Assembly (NCBI GenBank): GCA_039028935.1
Contig: JBCCHD010000029.1
Coordinates: 1-47,594 of the forward strand
Direction: 5' to 3'
Length of the DNA stretch: 47,594 nt
DNA from: Pseudomonadota bacterium
Lineage (GTDB): Bacteria > Pseudomonadota > Gammaproteobacteria > Steroidobacterales > SZUA-146
Part shown: positions 30,586-38,028 of the stretch, one piece after another
Numbering within the stretch: the first letter of the stretch is position 1
Layout of the letters: each line of letters starts with the position of its first letter
The notes under the pieces: generated by a model
Told to the model about the DNA's origin: nothing
The model's database searches: none
Seen by the model: only the letters and a program-made list of their open reading frames with translations
Program-made: the position numbers and the translations under genes

Positions 30586-30614
30586 TTGATTAACCCATTA
30601 AAAAACAATATATT
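30586..30614 (+). promoter_or_regulatory. Sigma-70-like promoter of the pcnB operon
   Basis: TTGATT (30586-30591) and TATATT (30609-30614), spacer exactly 17 bases in an AT-rich stretch. It matches consensus at four of six and five of six. Predicted start is near 30621, giving a leader of about 90 bases before the TTG start codon of pcnB. Confidence 0.6.
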
Positions 30615-30626
30615 ACGAAATGTCAG

Positions 30627-30651
30627 CACGCCTGTGAGACGGCGTGTTTTT
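30627..30651 (+). terminator. Terminator-like hairpin in the pcnB leader
   Basis: CACGCC (30627-30632) pairs with GGCGTG (30641-30646) across an eight-base loop and is followed by five T (30647-30651). It looks like a modest intrinsic terminator reading toward pcnB, yet it lies only a few bases downstream of the predicted start site, where no gene ends. It could attenuate pcnB or simply shape the leader. Confidence 0.45.
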
Positions 30652-30654
30652 CGG

Positions 30655-30669
30655 CCATCGGGCCGATGG
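30655..30669 (+). promoter_or_regulatory. Second leader hairpin before pcnB
   Basis: CCATCG, loop GGC, CGATGG: a perfect six-pair stem directly after the T-run of the first hairpin and about 40 bases before the start codon. No T-run follows. It overlaps TATGAT (30670-30675), which could be another -10 but lacks a -35. Confidence 0.35.
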
Positions 30670-30710
30670 TATGATCGCGCCGCCGATCCGTTACTGTAAG
30701 AGACCTTCAC

Positions 30711-32054
30711 TTGAGTCCACCCGCAAAGGCGAATAAGCGCCAGCCCGTCATCATCGAGCGCAGTGATCATCCTGTGTCTCGTTCGACGATTAGCGAACCC
30801 GCGCTTAAAGTGCTTTACCGTCTAAAGAACAGCGGCCACCAGGCATTCTTGGTGGGCGGTGCTGTGCGTGATCTGATGCTGGGTATTCAACCGAAAGACT
30901 TTGATGTCGCCACCGATGCGACGCCAGAGGAAGTGCACAGCCTCTTTCGTAACAGTCGGCTGATTGGCCGTCGCTTTCGCTTGGTGCATGTCCGCTTCGG
31001 TCGCGAGATTATCGAGGTAGCAACGTTTCGCGGCGACGCTTCTTCGCACGACGACGATGATCGCAAACGGGACAATACCGGCCGCATCTTGCGTGATAAT
31101 GTCTATGGTGACATCGACGATGACGTTTGGCGCCGCGATTTCACCGTGAATGCGCTGTACTACAATATTGCCGATTTCTCGGTATGGGACTACGTGGGCG
31201 GCGCAAAGGATGTCCGCCAAAAACGACTTAAGCTCATCGGTGATCCACTGGTGCGCTACCAGGAAGATCCGGTGCGTATGCTGCGCGCGGTTCGGTTCGC
31301 GGCGAAACTCGGGTTTGATATTGCGCCTGGCTCCGAAAAACCGCTCACCGAACTGGGTCACCTGCTCGACAATGTGCCGCCGGCGCGGATTGCCGATGAG
31401 GCGATCAAGCTGTTCTTGGGTGGCCATGCGTCCGCAACACTGAAACTACTGCGTCGATACGACCTGTTTCGAGTGCTTTACGATCAGACTGAGCAGTTTT
31501 TAACCGATCCGGAGCAGACGGCAGCGGCGGAACAAGCATTGGCCTTGTTTTATGCGGCAACGCGCAACACGGATGAACGCATCGCGGCGGACAAACCGGT
31601 CACGCCAGCCTTTCTAATCGCGGTTTTTCTTTGGCCTGTCGTCAACGAAAAGATGCTAGCGCTTCGGGCAGACGGGAAAGGACCGATCCAAAGCGTGATC
31701 ATGGCGTGCGATGCGGTTGTCAATCAGCAGCAGTCTTCGATGGCTGTAGCTAGGCGCGTGATCTTGCCTGTTAAAGAAATGCTCACCATGCAAATTCGGC
31801 TTCGTCATCGACGGGGCGTGCGGGCATTGAGGTTACTCGATCACCCGCGATTCCGAGCGGCCTATGATCTCTTAGTACTTCGCGCCGAAGTGGGGGAAGA
31901 ACCCCAGGAACTCGCGGACTGGTGGACGCATATCCAGACGCAGTCGGAGGCCAAGCGCAAGGAGCTTGTGGGTATGAATCAAACGGGGCGGCGTAACACC
32001 AAAAAATCGTCGCGTCGTCGTCGACCGCGACGTAAGAAAAAGCAGAACGATTGA
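30711..32054 (+). CDS. pcnB: Poly(A) polymerase I
   Basis: Adds 3' poly(A) tails to RNAs and so speeds their decay; class II nucleotidyltransferase related to CCA enzyme. 447 residues. Seen: FLVGGAVRDLMLG at 46-58, catalytic Asp63 and Asp65 in KDFDVATDA, RRDFTVNALYY, and QEDPVRMLRAVRFAAKLGF. The tail is strongly basic (RRRRPRRKKKQ), as usual for PcnB and unlike CCA enzymes. The only sensible start is TTG 30711 with a poor binding site; the E. coli gene is known to use the rare AUU start, so weak initiation may be conserved by design. The stop overlaps folK (TTGA). Confidence 0.95.
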   Translation: MSPPAKANKRQPVIIERSDHPVSRSTISEPALKVLYRLKNSGHQAFLVGGAVRDLMLGIQPKDFDVATDATPEEVHSLFRNSRLIGRRFRLVHVRFGREIIEVATFRGDASSHDDDDRKRDNTGRILRDNVYGDIDDDVWRRDFTVNALYYNIADFSVWDYVGGAKDVRQKRLKLIGDPLVRYQEDPVRMLRAVRFAAKLGFDIAPGSEKPLTELGHLLDNVPPARIADEAIKLFLGGHASATLKLLRRYDLFRVLYDQTEQFLTDPEQTAAAEQALALFYAATRNTDERIAADKPVTPAFLIAVFLWPVVNEKMLALRADGKGPIQSVIMACDAVVNQQQSSMAVARRVILPVKEMLTMQIRLRHRRGVRALRLLDHPRFRAAYDLLVLRAEVGEEPQELADWWTHIQTQSEAKRKELVGMNQTGRRNTKKSSRRRRPRRKKKQND

Positions 32055-32572
32055 GAGACGCAGTCTGGCAACCGGTTTTTATCGGCATCGGGAGTAATCT
32101 CGATGGTCCACGTGAGCACGTTGCCAAAGCGTTTGTTGAGTTGGGTGAGGTCTCGGCCACCTGTGTGGTGTCACGATCACCGTGTTTCTACTCCGATCCT
32201 GTGGGCCCGCCCGGTCAGCCGGACTATGTCAACGCGGTGGTTGGTTTGCTCACGCAGCTTGAACCCGAGGCGCTGCTCGATGCGCTGCATGAGGTTGAGC
32301 AGCGTCATGATCGCCGGCGCGATGGCGAACGGTGGGGCGCGCGTACGCTCGATCTGGATATCTTGGCGTTTGGCAACCAAGTAATTCGGTCGGCGCGACT
32401 CACCGTGCCGCACCCGGAGCTAAGCCGTCGCGCCTTTGTGCTCGTGCCGTGGCGCGCGATTGCGCCGGATTTTATGGTGCCGGACAACGGTCGTGTGGCG
32501 ACGCTTGCTCAACAAGTGGATCACGGTACACTTCGGCGTATCAACGACGAGACGCCGCGCGGAGTGGCATGA
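32051..32572 (+). CDS. folK: 2-amino-4-hydroxy-6-hydroxymethyldihydropteridine pyrophosphokinase (HPPK)
   Basis: Folate synthesis: pyrophosphorylates hydroxymethyl-dihydropterin. 173 residues. Seen: FIGIGSNLDGPREHV at the N-terminus, PDYVNAVVGL, the metal-binding DLDILAFG and the VPHPELSRRAFVLVP motif. Start is TTG 32051, overlapping the pcnB stop by four bases; no ATG fits. pcnB-folK is a conserved pair. Confidence 0.95.
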   Translation: MRDAVWQPVFIGIGSNLDGPREHVAKAFVELGEVSATCVVSRSPCFYSDPVGPPGQPDYVNAVVGLLTQLEPEALLDALHEVEQRHDRRRDGERWGARTLDLDILAFGNQVIRSARLTVPHPELSRRAFVLVPWRAIAPDFMVPDNGRVATLAQQVDHGTLRRINDETPRGVA

Positions 32573-32593
32573 CCAAAGCGATTAGACGTGTCG

Positions 32594-33244
32594 ATGCTAA
32601 ATACGCATTTTAAGTACATTGCCATTGAAGGTCCAATCGGCGTTGGCAAAACGTCGTTGGCGCGACGGTTGGCGGACACGTATGACTGCGATCTGGTGCT
32701 TGAGGAGCCGCAGGATAATCCCTTTCTCGAGCGGTTTTACCAGGACCGGCAGAGCAATGCGTTGGCCACGCAGCTTCACTTTTTGTTTCAACGCTCTCGC
32801 CAGTGCCAGCAGATGCGCCAAGCCGATATGTTCGACCCGGTACGCGTGTCCGATTTCATGCTCGACAAGGATCAACTGTTCGCGCAGCTGACCTTAGACA
32901 ATGAAGAGTACAAGCTGTACGAGTTGGTCTACGAGCGGTTAGCGATCGACGCGCCACAGCCGGATCTTGTGATTTACTTGCAGGCAACCGTCGACACGTT
33001 ACTCAAGCGAATTGCCACGCGAGGCATCGAGTATGAACAAACGATCGAGTCGACCTATCTACGCGACCTGAGCGATTTGTACACACGCTTTTTTCATCAA
33101 TACGATCGCGGACCACTGCTGATTGTTAACACCGAGGAGGCCGATTTTGTGAACAGTGATCATGATTACGATCAACTGCTCGAGCAACTTCAAGGCCTCA
33201 CCAGTGGGCGTCGCTATTTCAACGCGTTTAAGCCCGAATCCTAA
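32594..33244 (+). CDS. Deoxynucleoside kinase
   Basis: 216 residues, P-loop kinase of the deoxyadenosine/deoxyguanosine kinase (dNK) family that salvages deoxynucleosides. Seen: Walker A EGPIGVGKTSLA near residue 15, EEPQDNPFLERFY, the SDFMLDKD segment (replacing DRY/ERS-type motif) and the lid arginines RIATRGIEYEQ. Specificity for purine or pyrimidine is not readable. ATG 32594 was preferred to GTG 32588; both lack a strong binding site. A kinase of this type between folK and panB is a common gammaproteobacterial arrangement. Confidence 0.9.
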   Translation: MLNTHFKYIAIEGPIGVGKTSLARRLADTYDCDLVLEEPQDNPFLERFYQDRQSNALATQLHFLFQRSRQCQQMRQADMFDPVRVSDFMLDKDQLFAQLTLDNEEYKLYELVYERLAIDAPQPDLVIYLQATVDTLLKRIATRGIEYEQTIESTYLRDLSDLYTRFFHQYDRGPLLIVNTEEADFVNSDHDYDQLLEQLQGLTSGRRYFNAFKPES

Positions 33245-33316
33245 CTCAGCGACGACACGCTTGACCCACCAGTGGGGAGTTTGTAGCGTAGCGCTGCCCT
33301 TATAACGGAAGCTGTC

Positions 33317-34147
33317 ATGTATACCCATCTACAAAGCAAAGCCCGCGAAGAACCGCCGGTGACCTTGAGCACACTTCGGCAGATGAAGGCCGATCGTGAA
33401 AAGATCGCCTGCATCACCGCGTATGACGCAAGCTTTGCCACTGTGGTCGACAATGCCGGCGTCGATCTTGTGCTGGTCGGCGACTCGCTTGGCATGGTGA
33501 TCCAAGGGCACGACACGACGATCCCGGTGAGCATGGACGATATGATTTATCACTGTCAGTCGACGCTGCGTGGACTGTATCGACCGTTTCTGGTGGCGGA
33601 CTTGCCCTTTATGAGTTACGCCACACCCGATCAGGCCGCCGCGAATTCCGCGCGGCTCATGCAGGAGGGCAAGGCCAGCATGGTCAAGCTGGAGGGTGGT
33701 GCACCGCAGCTGCATGTTGTCGAGCATCTGGCCAAGTGCGATATCCCGATTTGCGCGCACATTGGTCTGACGCCGCAGTCGGTTCACAAACTCGGTGGTT
33801 TTCGCGTGCAAGGACGAGCAGAAGACGAGGCCGCTGAAATGGTGCAAGCGGCGAAAGATCTGGAGTCAGCGGGTGCCGACATGGTCTTACTTGAGTGTAT
33901 TCCAAACGAACTGACCGCCCGCATTTATGAGGCGGTGAGTGTGCCCGTCATCGGCATTGGCGCGGGTCCGGATGTCGACGGTCAAATTTTGGTGCTGTAC
34001 GACGTGCTGGATATCACGCCGGGTCGCAAACCGCGTTTTTCCCATAATTTCTTAGCGGGTAGAGAGTCGGTCAATGCCGCGATCAAGGCGTATGTCGATG
34101 ACGTCAAATCGGGCGCTTACCCGGCTCCAGAGCATTGTTTTGTCTGA
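33317..34147 (+). CDS. panB: 3-methyl-2-oxobutanoate hydroxymethyltransferase
   Basis: First committed step to pantothenate: adds a hydroxymethyl group from methylene-THF to ketoisovalerate. 276 residues. Seen: ITAYDASFA, the Mg-binding LVGDSLGMV, VKLEGG, HIGLTPQSVHKLGGFRVQGR, and ECIPNELT with catalytic Glu, then GIGAGPDVDGQILVLYD. GGAAG is upstream of the ATG. Its stop overlaps the panC start by eight bases. Confidence 0.97.
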   Translation: MYTHLQSKAREEPPVTLSTLRQMKADREKIACITAYDASFATVVDNAGVDLVLVGDSLGMVIQGHDTTIPVSMDDMIYHCQSTLRGLYRPFLVADLPFMSYATPDQAAANSARLMQEGKASMVKLEGGAPQLHVVEHLAKCDIPICAHIGLTPQSVHKLGGFRVQGRAEDEAAEMVQAAKDLESAGADMVLLECIPNELTARIYEAVSVPVIGIGAGPDVDGQILVLYDVLDITPGRKPRFSHNFLAGRESVNAAIKAYVDDVKSGAYPAPEHCFV

Positions 34148-35015
34148 TCCGCTCATTGTTCATCACCGCATCGCCGAGATCGCCGCACTGAGCCAAGAGT
34201 GGCGAGCGCAACGGCTGCGCGTTGGGTTTGTGCCGACCATGGGCAATCTGCACGACGGCCACATGGATTTGTTTCGAACCCTTGCTCCACATTGCGATCG
34301 CATTGTGTGCAGTATTTTTGCGAACCCACTTCAGTTTGGTGAAGGCGAGGATTTTGCGGCCTATCCTCGCACGTTCGAGGCCGATCAGCGCCGATTGGTG
34401 GACATTGGCTGCGACGCGTTGTTCGCGCCGACGGTCGATGAGATGTACGGACCGCTGGGGATGTCGCACACAAAGGTGTCGGTGAAGCACTTGAACAATC
34501 GCTATTGCGGCGCATACCGTGAAGGGCACTTTATCGGTGTCGCCACGGTCGTCAACAAGCTGTTTAATATCGTGTTGCCGCATGTCGCGGTGTTTGGTGA
34601 GAAAGACTTTCAACAGCTCGCGGTGATTCGGCAGATGGTCCGCGATCTCAGCATGAGCGTCGAGATCTTGGGCTCGCCGACCTATCGTGAAGACAGCGGT
34701 CTTGCGTATAGCTCCCGCAACCAATATTTAACACAGGAAGAAAAGCATACGGCCGCCCATCTGTACGCGGTGCTGGTGGCGGTCCGCGACGCGTTGGCGG
34801 CGGCGCCCGTCGAGTCGCGACAGTCTGTCGCCGCGCGCGGCATCCAAGCAGGGCTTGACGTACTCACTCGACATGGGTTCACACCGGATTATCTGGAGGT
34901 GGCGGATGCGCAGACGCTGGAACCGTTTGACGCGCAGTCATCGCAGGTGGTGATTCTGGCCGCAGCCCGACTCGGCCGAGCACGTTTGATCGATAACCTT
35001 CAGCTCGCGCTGTAA
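34140..35015 (+). CDS. panC: Pantothenate synthetase
   Basis: ATP-dependent joining of pantoate and beta-alanine. 291 residues. Seen: FVPTMGNLHDGHMDL (HIGH-like), FANPLQFGEGEDFAAYPR, GVATVVNKLFNIVLPHVAVFGEKDFQQL and the SSRNQYL (KMSKS-like) motif. TTG 34140 is the chosen start because it places the first strand as in E. coli PanC; upstream in-frame starts lie deep in panB. No panD is in the window. Confidence 0.95.
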   Translation: MSDPLIVHHRIAEIAALSQEWRAQRLRVGFVPTMGNLHDGHMDLFRTLAPHCDRIVCSIFANPLQFGEGEDFAAYPRTFEADQRRLVDIGCDALFAPTVDEMYGPLGMSHTKVSVKHLNNRYCGAYREGHFIGVATVVNKLFNIVLPHVAVFGEKDFQQLAVIRQMVRDLSMSVEILGSPTYREDSGLAYSSRNQYLTQEEKHTAAHLYAVLVAVRDALAAAPVESRQSVAARGIQAGLDVLTRHGFTPDYLEVADAQTLEPFDAQSSQVVILAAARLGRARLIDNLQLAL

Positions 35016-35030
35016 TTCACTTGGCGTGCG

Positions 35031-36005
35031 CTAAACGCTGACGCGATTGCGACCGAGTCTTTTTGCGCGGTACAACGCTTCATCCGCGCGTTGAATGAGC
35101 GTTTCGAGCGTGTCCTTAGCCAACAATTCGCTCATGCCGATGGAGACCGTCACCGCATGTCCCGCCGGATGTACGCGATCGATGCGTCGCATGATGCCGT
35201 CGCGCACGCGCTGACCAACCTGTTCTGCATTCTTCAAGCTCGTGTCCGGTAGCAAAACCGCGAATTCGTCTCCGCCAAACCGAGCCACAAGATCCGTGGG
35301 GCGAAAGAGATCGCGAATCGCACCGGCGACCGTTTGTAATAACGCGTCCCCTTTTTGATGGCCAAACGTGTCGTTAAATTGCTTGAAATGATCGAGATCG
35401 AGAATCGCCATGCACACGGCGCGATCGTCGCGCTGCGCGCGCTGAATCTTGCGCGTAAACATGACCTGCATCCAGTAACGATTGTGCAGATCGGTCAGCG
35501 CGTCGGTGATGGCATTGCGTCTAAATTGTTCGATGATGTCGCTGCGACTCACAATGTGATCGTTGTCAAAACGGATGCGACTGGACAAGATTTCCAGCAA
35601 ATTGCGGGCAACGCCATGTGAACCGCCGATCAGCGCCCACACGGTGTCCGTATCCATCGCCAACAACGTACACGGTTCGTGTGCCTCGACGTAGGCCGAT
35701 GGTGGGGCGTCTTCGATGATTGCCATCTCGCCAATGCACTGACCTTTTTCCAACACGGTAAGCGGTGTGTCGATGGTCTCTTCGAGCCGCACCGCGACGG
35801 CGCCATCGAGGATGATATACAGATGACGATCGCAGGATGACGGATCGATCACACGCGTGCCTTGGGCGAGTGTGCGTATTTGACAGTGTTCAAGATGCAC
35901 ACCGATGGCTTCGGGTCCAACGCCACGAAACAACGCCGCATGCGTGAGCGCCTGGTCAATATCGCGGGCGTCGGCGGCGCGCCACTCCGAACCTGTTGGC
36001 GGCAT
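35031..36005 (-). CDS. Diguanylate cyclase with N-terminal cNMP-binding-like domain
   Basis: 324 residues. N-terminal cyclic-nucleotide-binding fold (about 20-145: LYIILDGAVAVRL, GQCIGEMAIIEDAPPSAYVEA) then a GGDEF domain with intact GGDEF at 244-248, metal Asp in LDLDHF (203-205) and an inhibitory I-site R235-P-T-D238 five residues upstream. So it should make c-di-GMP with product feedback. In the phosphate-binding cassette the Arg that grips cyclic phosphate is missing (PPSA instead of P-R-x-A/T), so the sensor may not bind cAMP. No membrane segment. The ATG shares one base with the ppk2 stop (TAATG). Confidence 0.92.
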   Translation of the reverse strand: MPPTGSEWRAADARDIDQALTHAALFRGVGPEAIGVHLEHCQIRTLAQGTRVIDPSSCDRHLYIILDGAVAVRLEETIDTPLTVLEKGQCIGEMAIIEDAPPSAYVEAHEPCTLLAMDTDTVWALIGGSHGVARNLLEILSSRIRFDNDHIVSRSDIIEQFRRNAITDALTDLHNRYWMQVMFTRKIQRAQRDDRAVCMAILDLDHFKQFNDTFGHQKGDALLQTVAGAIRDLFRPTDLVARFGGDEFAVLLPDTSLKNAEQVGQRVRDGIMRRIDRVHPAGHAVTVSIGMSELLAKDTLETLIQRADEALYRAKRLGRNRVSV

Positions 36006-36865
36006 TACGAGTCGATCAGGAGGCGTTTTCGCGCCTCATCGAGACCGGCTTTATCGTCCGGAGTTAGGGTAGGGTAGGCGAGCGGCATTGTTTCCAGTGT
36101 CGACAATAATATTTCGGCGACCCGGGCGCGCATGCATTTTTTGTTGTCGGCAGGAATGGCGTACCACGGTGCCCACGGTCGCGAGGTGGCGTTGAGCGCC
36201 TGCTCGTAGGCCGCCATGTATGCCGGCCAATGCGCGCTCTCATCCAGATCTGCGTGAGAGAACTTCCAGTTCTTTTCCTGCGTGTCGATGCGGCTTAGAA
36301 AGCGGCGATGCTGCTCTTCTTGCGACACATTAAGCCAAAATTTGAGGATCACGGTGCCATTACGTGACAAGTGTTTTTCATGATCTCGGATAGACTCATA
36401 CCGGTCTTCCCATATCGTCTCTGGCACATGCGGCAGTCTTTGGTAGCCAAGGATCTCAGGATGCACCTTAACCACCAACACTTCTTCGTAATAGCTGCGA
36501 TTAAAAATACCGATGCGGCCGCGTTCCGGTAGGTTGATGGCCGAGCGCCACAGAAAGTCATGGTCCAGCTCGAGCTTGGAAGGCTTTTTAAAGGAAAATA
36601 CCTGACAGCCCGTCGGATCAATGCCGGTCATGACCGCGCGGATGGTGCTGTCTTTACCGGCTGCATCCATCGCCTGGAAAACCAGGAGTAGCGAGAATTT
36701 GTCCTGAGCCAGTAGTTTGCGCTGTAGCTTACTGATGCGTTTAATGCTCTTGCGCAAGCTCGTTTTGGCGTCCGCGTCGCATCGGTCATCCAGTGTGGGT
36801 CGCTCGTCGAGACGAAACGTGCCGTCAAACGGCACCAGAAAATTGTTTTTTATCGGCTCAATCAT
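36005..36865 (-). CDS. ppk2: Polyphosphate kinase 2 family protein
   Basis: 286 residues, single-domain PPK2. Uses polyphosphate to phosphorylate nucleotides (class I ADP, II AMP, III both); class is not settled by eye. Seen: Walker A-like FQAMDAAGKDSTIR, FNRSYYEEVLVVKVHPE (Walker B region), FWLNVSQEEQHRRFLSR lid and PWYAIPADNKKCMR. ATG 36863-36865 overlaps the queG stop (ATGA), and the gene is coupled to the GGDEF gene, an unusual partnership for both. Confidence 0.93.
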   Translation of the reverse strand: MIEPIKNNFLVPFDGTFRLDERPTLDDRCDADAKTSLRKSIKRISKLQRKLLAQDKFSLLLVFQAMDAAGKDSTIRAVMTGIDPTGCQVFSFKKPSKLELDHDFLWRSAINLPERGRIGIFNRSYYEEVLVVKVHPEILGYQRLPHVPETIWEDRYESIRDHEKHLSRNGTVILKFWLNVSQEEQHRRFLSRIDTQEKNWKFSHADLDESAHWPAYMAAYEQALNATSRPWAPWYAIPADNKKCMRARVAEILLSTLETMPLAYPTLTPDDKAGLDEARKRLLIDS

Positions 36866-38004
36866 GCTCTCTCCTCATGGGTATTGTGCCCATTCCCCTG
36901 ATGCTGTGCCAGCGCCCAATGAATGTGCTCACGTACCACTTCATCGGGAAAGTCAATGCGCGCTTGCAGCGCGCGAACAGTCTCGGGTGTGGTTGGCGCA
37001 TTGCCAAGCGCCACCGAGAGATTGCGCAACCAGCCGCGATAACCTGTGCGACGGATGGCGCTGCCGCGCGTGTTGAGGTCGAAATCATCTTCACTCCACG
37101 CAAACAACTCAATTAGCGTGGCGCTGTCGAGTTGATGTCGAGGCGCGAAGTCGCCAGGCGTCTCGGAGCGCGCAAATTTGTTCCATGGGCAAAATAGCTG
37201 GCAGTCGTCGCACCCGTAGATTCGATTGCCCATGGCTTTGCGAAACTCCAACGGGATTGCCGCTTTGTTTTCAATGGTCAAATACGATATGCAGCGCCGT
37301 GCATCGACTTGATAGGGCGCCACAATCGCTTGGGTGGGACACACATCTAGACAGGTCGTGCAGGTGCCACAGTGGTTGGTAGCCGGCTTATCGATCGGCA
37401 GCAGAAGATTGGTGAACAGCTCGCCGAGGAAGAACCAAGAGCCGCCCTTAGCGTTGATTAGATTAGTGTGTTTGCCAATCCAACCCAAGCCCGCGTCGCG
37501 CGCGAGCGCTTTTTCTAATACCGGTGCGCTGTCGACAAATACCCGTTGCTGTAGCGGCGCCAGGTCGCGCGCGGAGTGGGGCGGTGGATCAATCTTGCGT
37601 TCTAAGCAGATTCCCTTGATCCGCTCAGCCAGTTTCTTTAACCGCTTGCGCAGAACTTTGTGATAGTCCCGACCTAGTGCGTAGCGTGAGACGTAGGCGT
37701 GATGGGGGCGCTTGAGGGCGTTAATGCCGTCCACCGCATGCTCGTCAGTGTAATCACAGCGCACAGAAATTACCCTCAGCGTACCGGGTAACAACTCAGT
37801 TGGTCGGCTGCGTTTGGTGCCGTGCGCGGCCATATAGTCCATCGAGCCGTGGTAGCGATTTGCGAGCCATCGTTTCAAAAAGGCTTCGTCTTCTTTAAGA
37901 TCGACAGCGCTAATACCGACGTCCTGAAAGCCCAGCTCTCTGCCCCAGTGTTTGATGTCCTGGGCGAGCTGAGACAGGTCATGTGATGTGCGTGCGTCGG
38001 TCAT
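36862..38004 (-). CDS. queG: Epoxyqueuosine reductase
   Basis: Last step of queuosine synthesis in tRNA: B12- and Fe-S-dependent reduction of epoxyqueuosine. 380 residues. Seen: two 4Fe-4S motifs, CGTCTTCLDVCPTQAI and the GCDDCQLFCPWN region, the GLGWIGKHTNLI and GSWFFLGELFTNL segments, and a C-terminal HEAT-like part. First gene of queG-ppk2-GGDEF; divergent from nnr with a 24-base gap, so the promoters of the two operons must overlap the 5' ends of the genes. Confidence 0.96.
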   Translation of the reverse strand: MTDARTSHDLSQLAQDIKHWGRELGFQDVGISAVDLKEDEAFLKRWLANRYHGSMDYMAAHGTKRSRPTELLPGTLRVISVRCDYTDEHAVDGINALKRPHHAYVSRYALGRDYHKVLRKRLKKLAERIKGICLERKIDPPPHSARDLAPLQQRVFVDSAPVLEKALARDAGLGWIGKHTNLINAKGGSWFFLGELFTNLLLPIDKPATNHCGTCTTCLDVCPTQAIVAPYQVDARRCISYLTIENKAAIPLEFRKAMGNRIYGCDDCQLFCPWNKFARSETPGDFAPRHQLDSATLIELFAWSEDDFDLNTRGSAIRRTGYRGWLRNLSVALGNAPTTPETVRALQARIDFPDEVVREHIHWALAQHQGNGHNTHEERA

Positions 38005-38028
38005 GATCAGCAGAGTATAAGCGAGCCT

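Larger units (their letters stand above)
30396..30710. other. Divergent terC / pcnB intergenic region
   Basis: 315 bases holding the pcnB promoter (30586-30614), a terminator-like hairpin (30627-30651) and a second hairpin (30655-30669). The 190 bases adjoining terC hold no recognised element beyond the terC ribosome binding site. No protein frame is supported. Confidence 0.5.

Noticed and set aside
30396-30600. Manganese-sensing yybP-ykoY riboswitch upstream of terC
   Set aside because: TerC genes often carry it, so the minus-strand leader was read for the conserved GGGGAGUAG and GACCUUUGC blocks. Only a loose CCTTTG match was present and no paired core, so it is not called.
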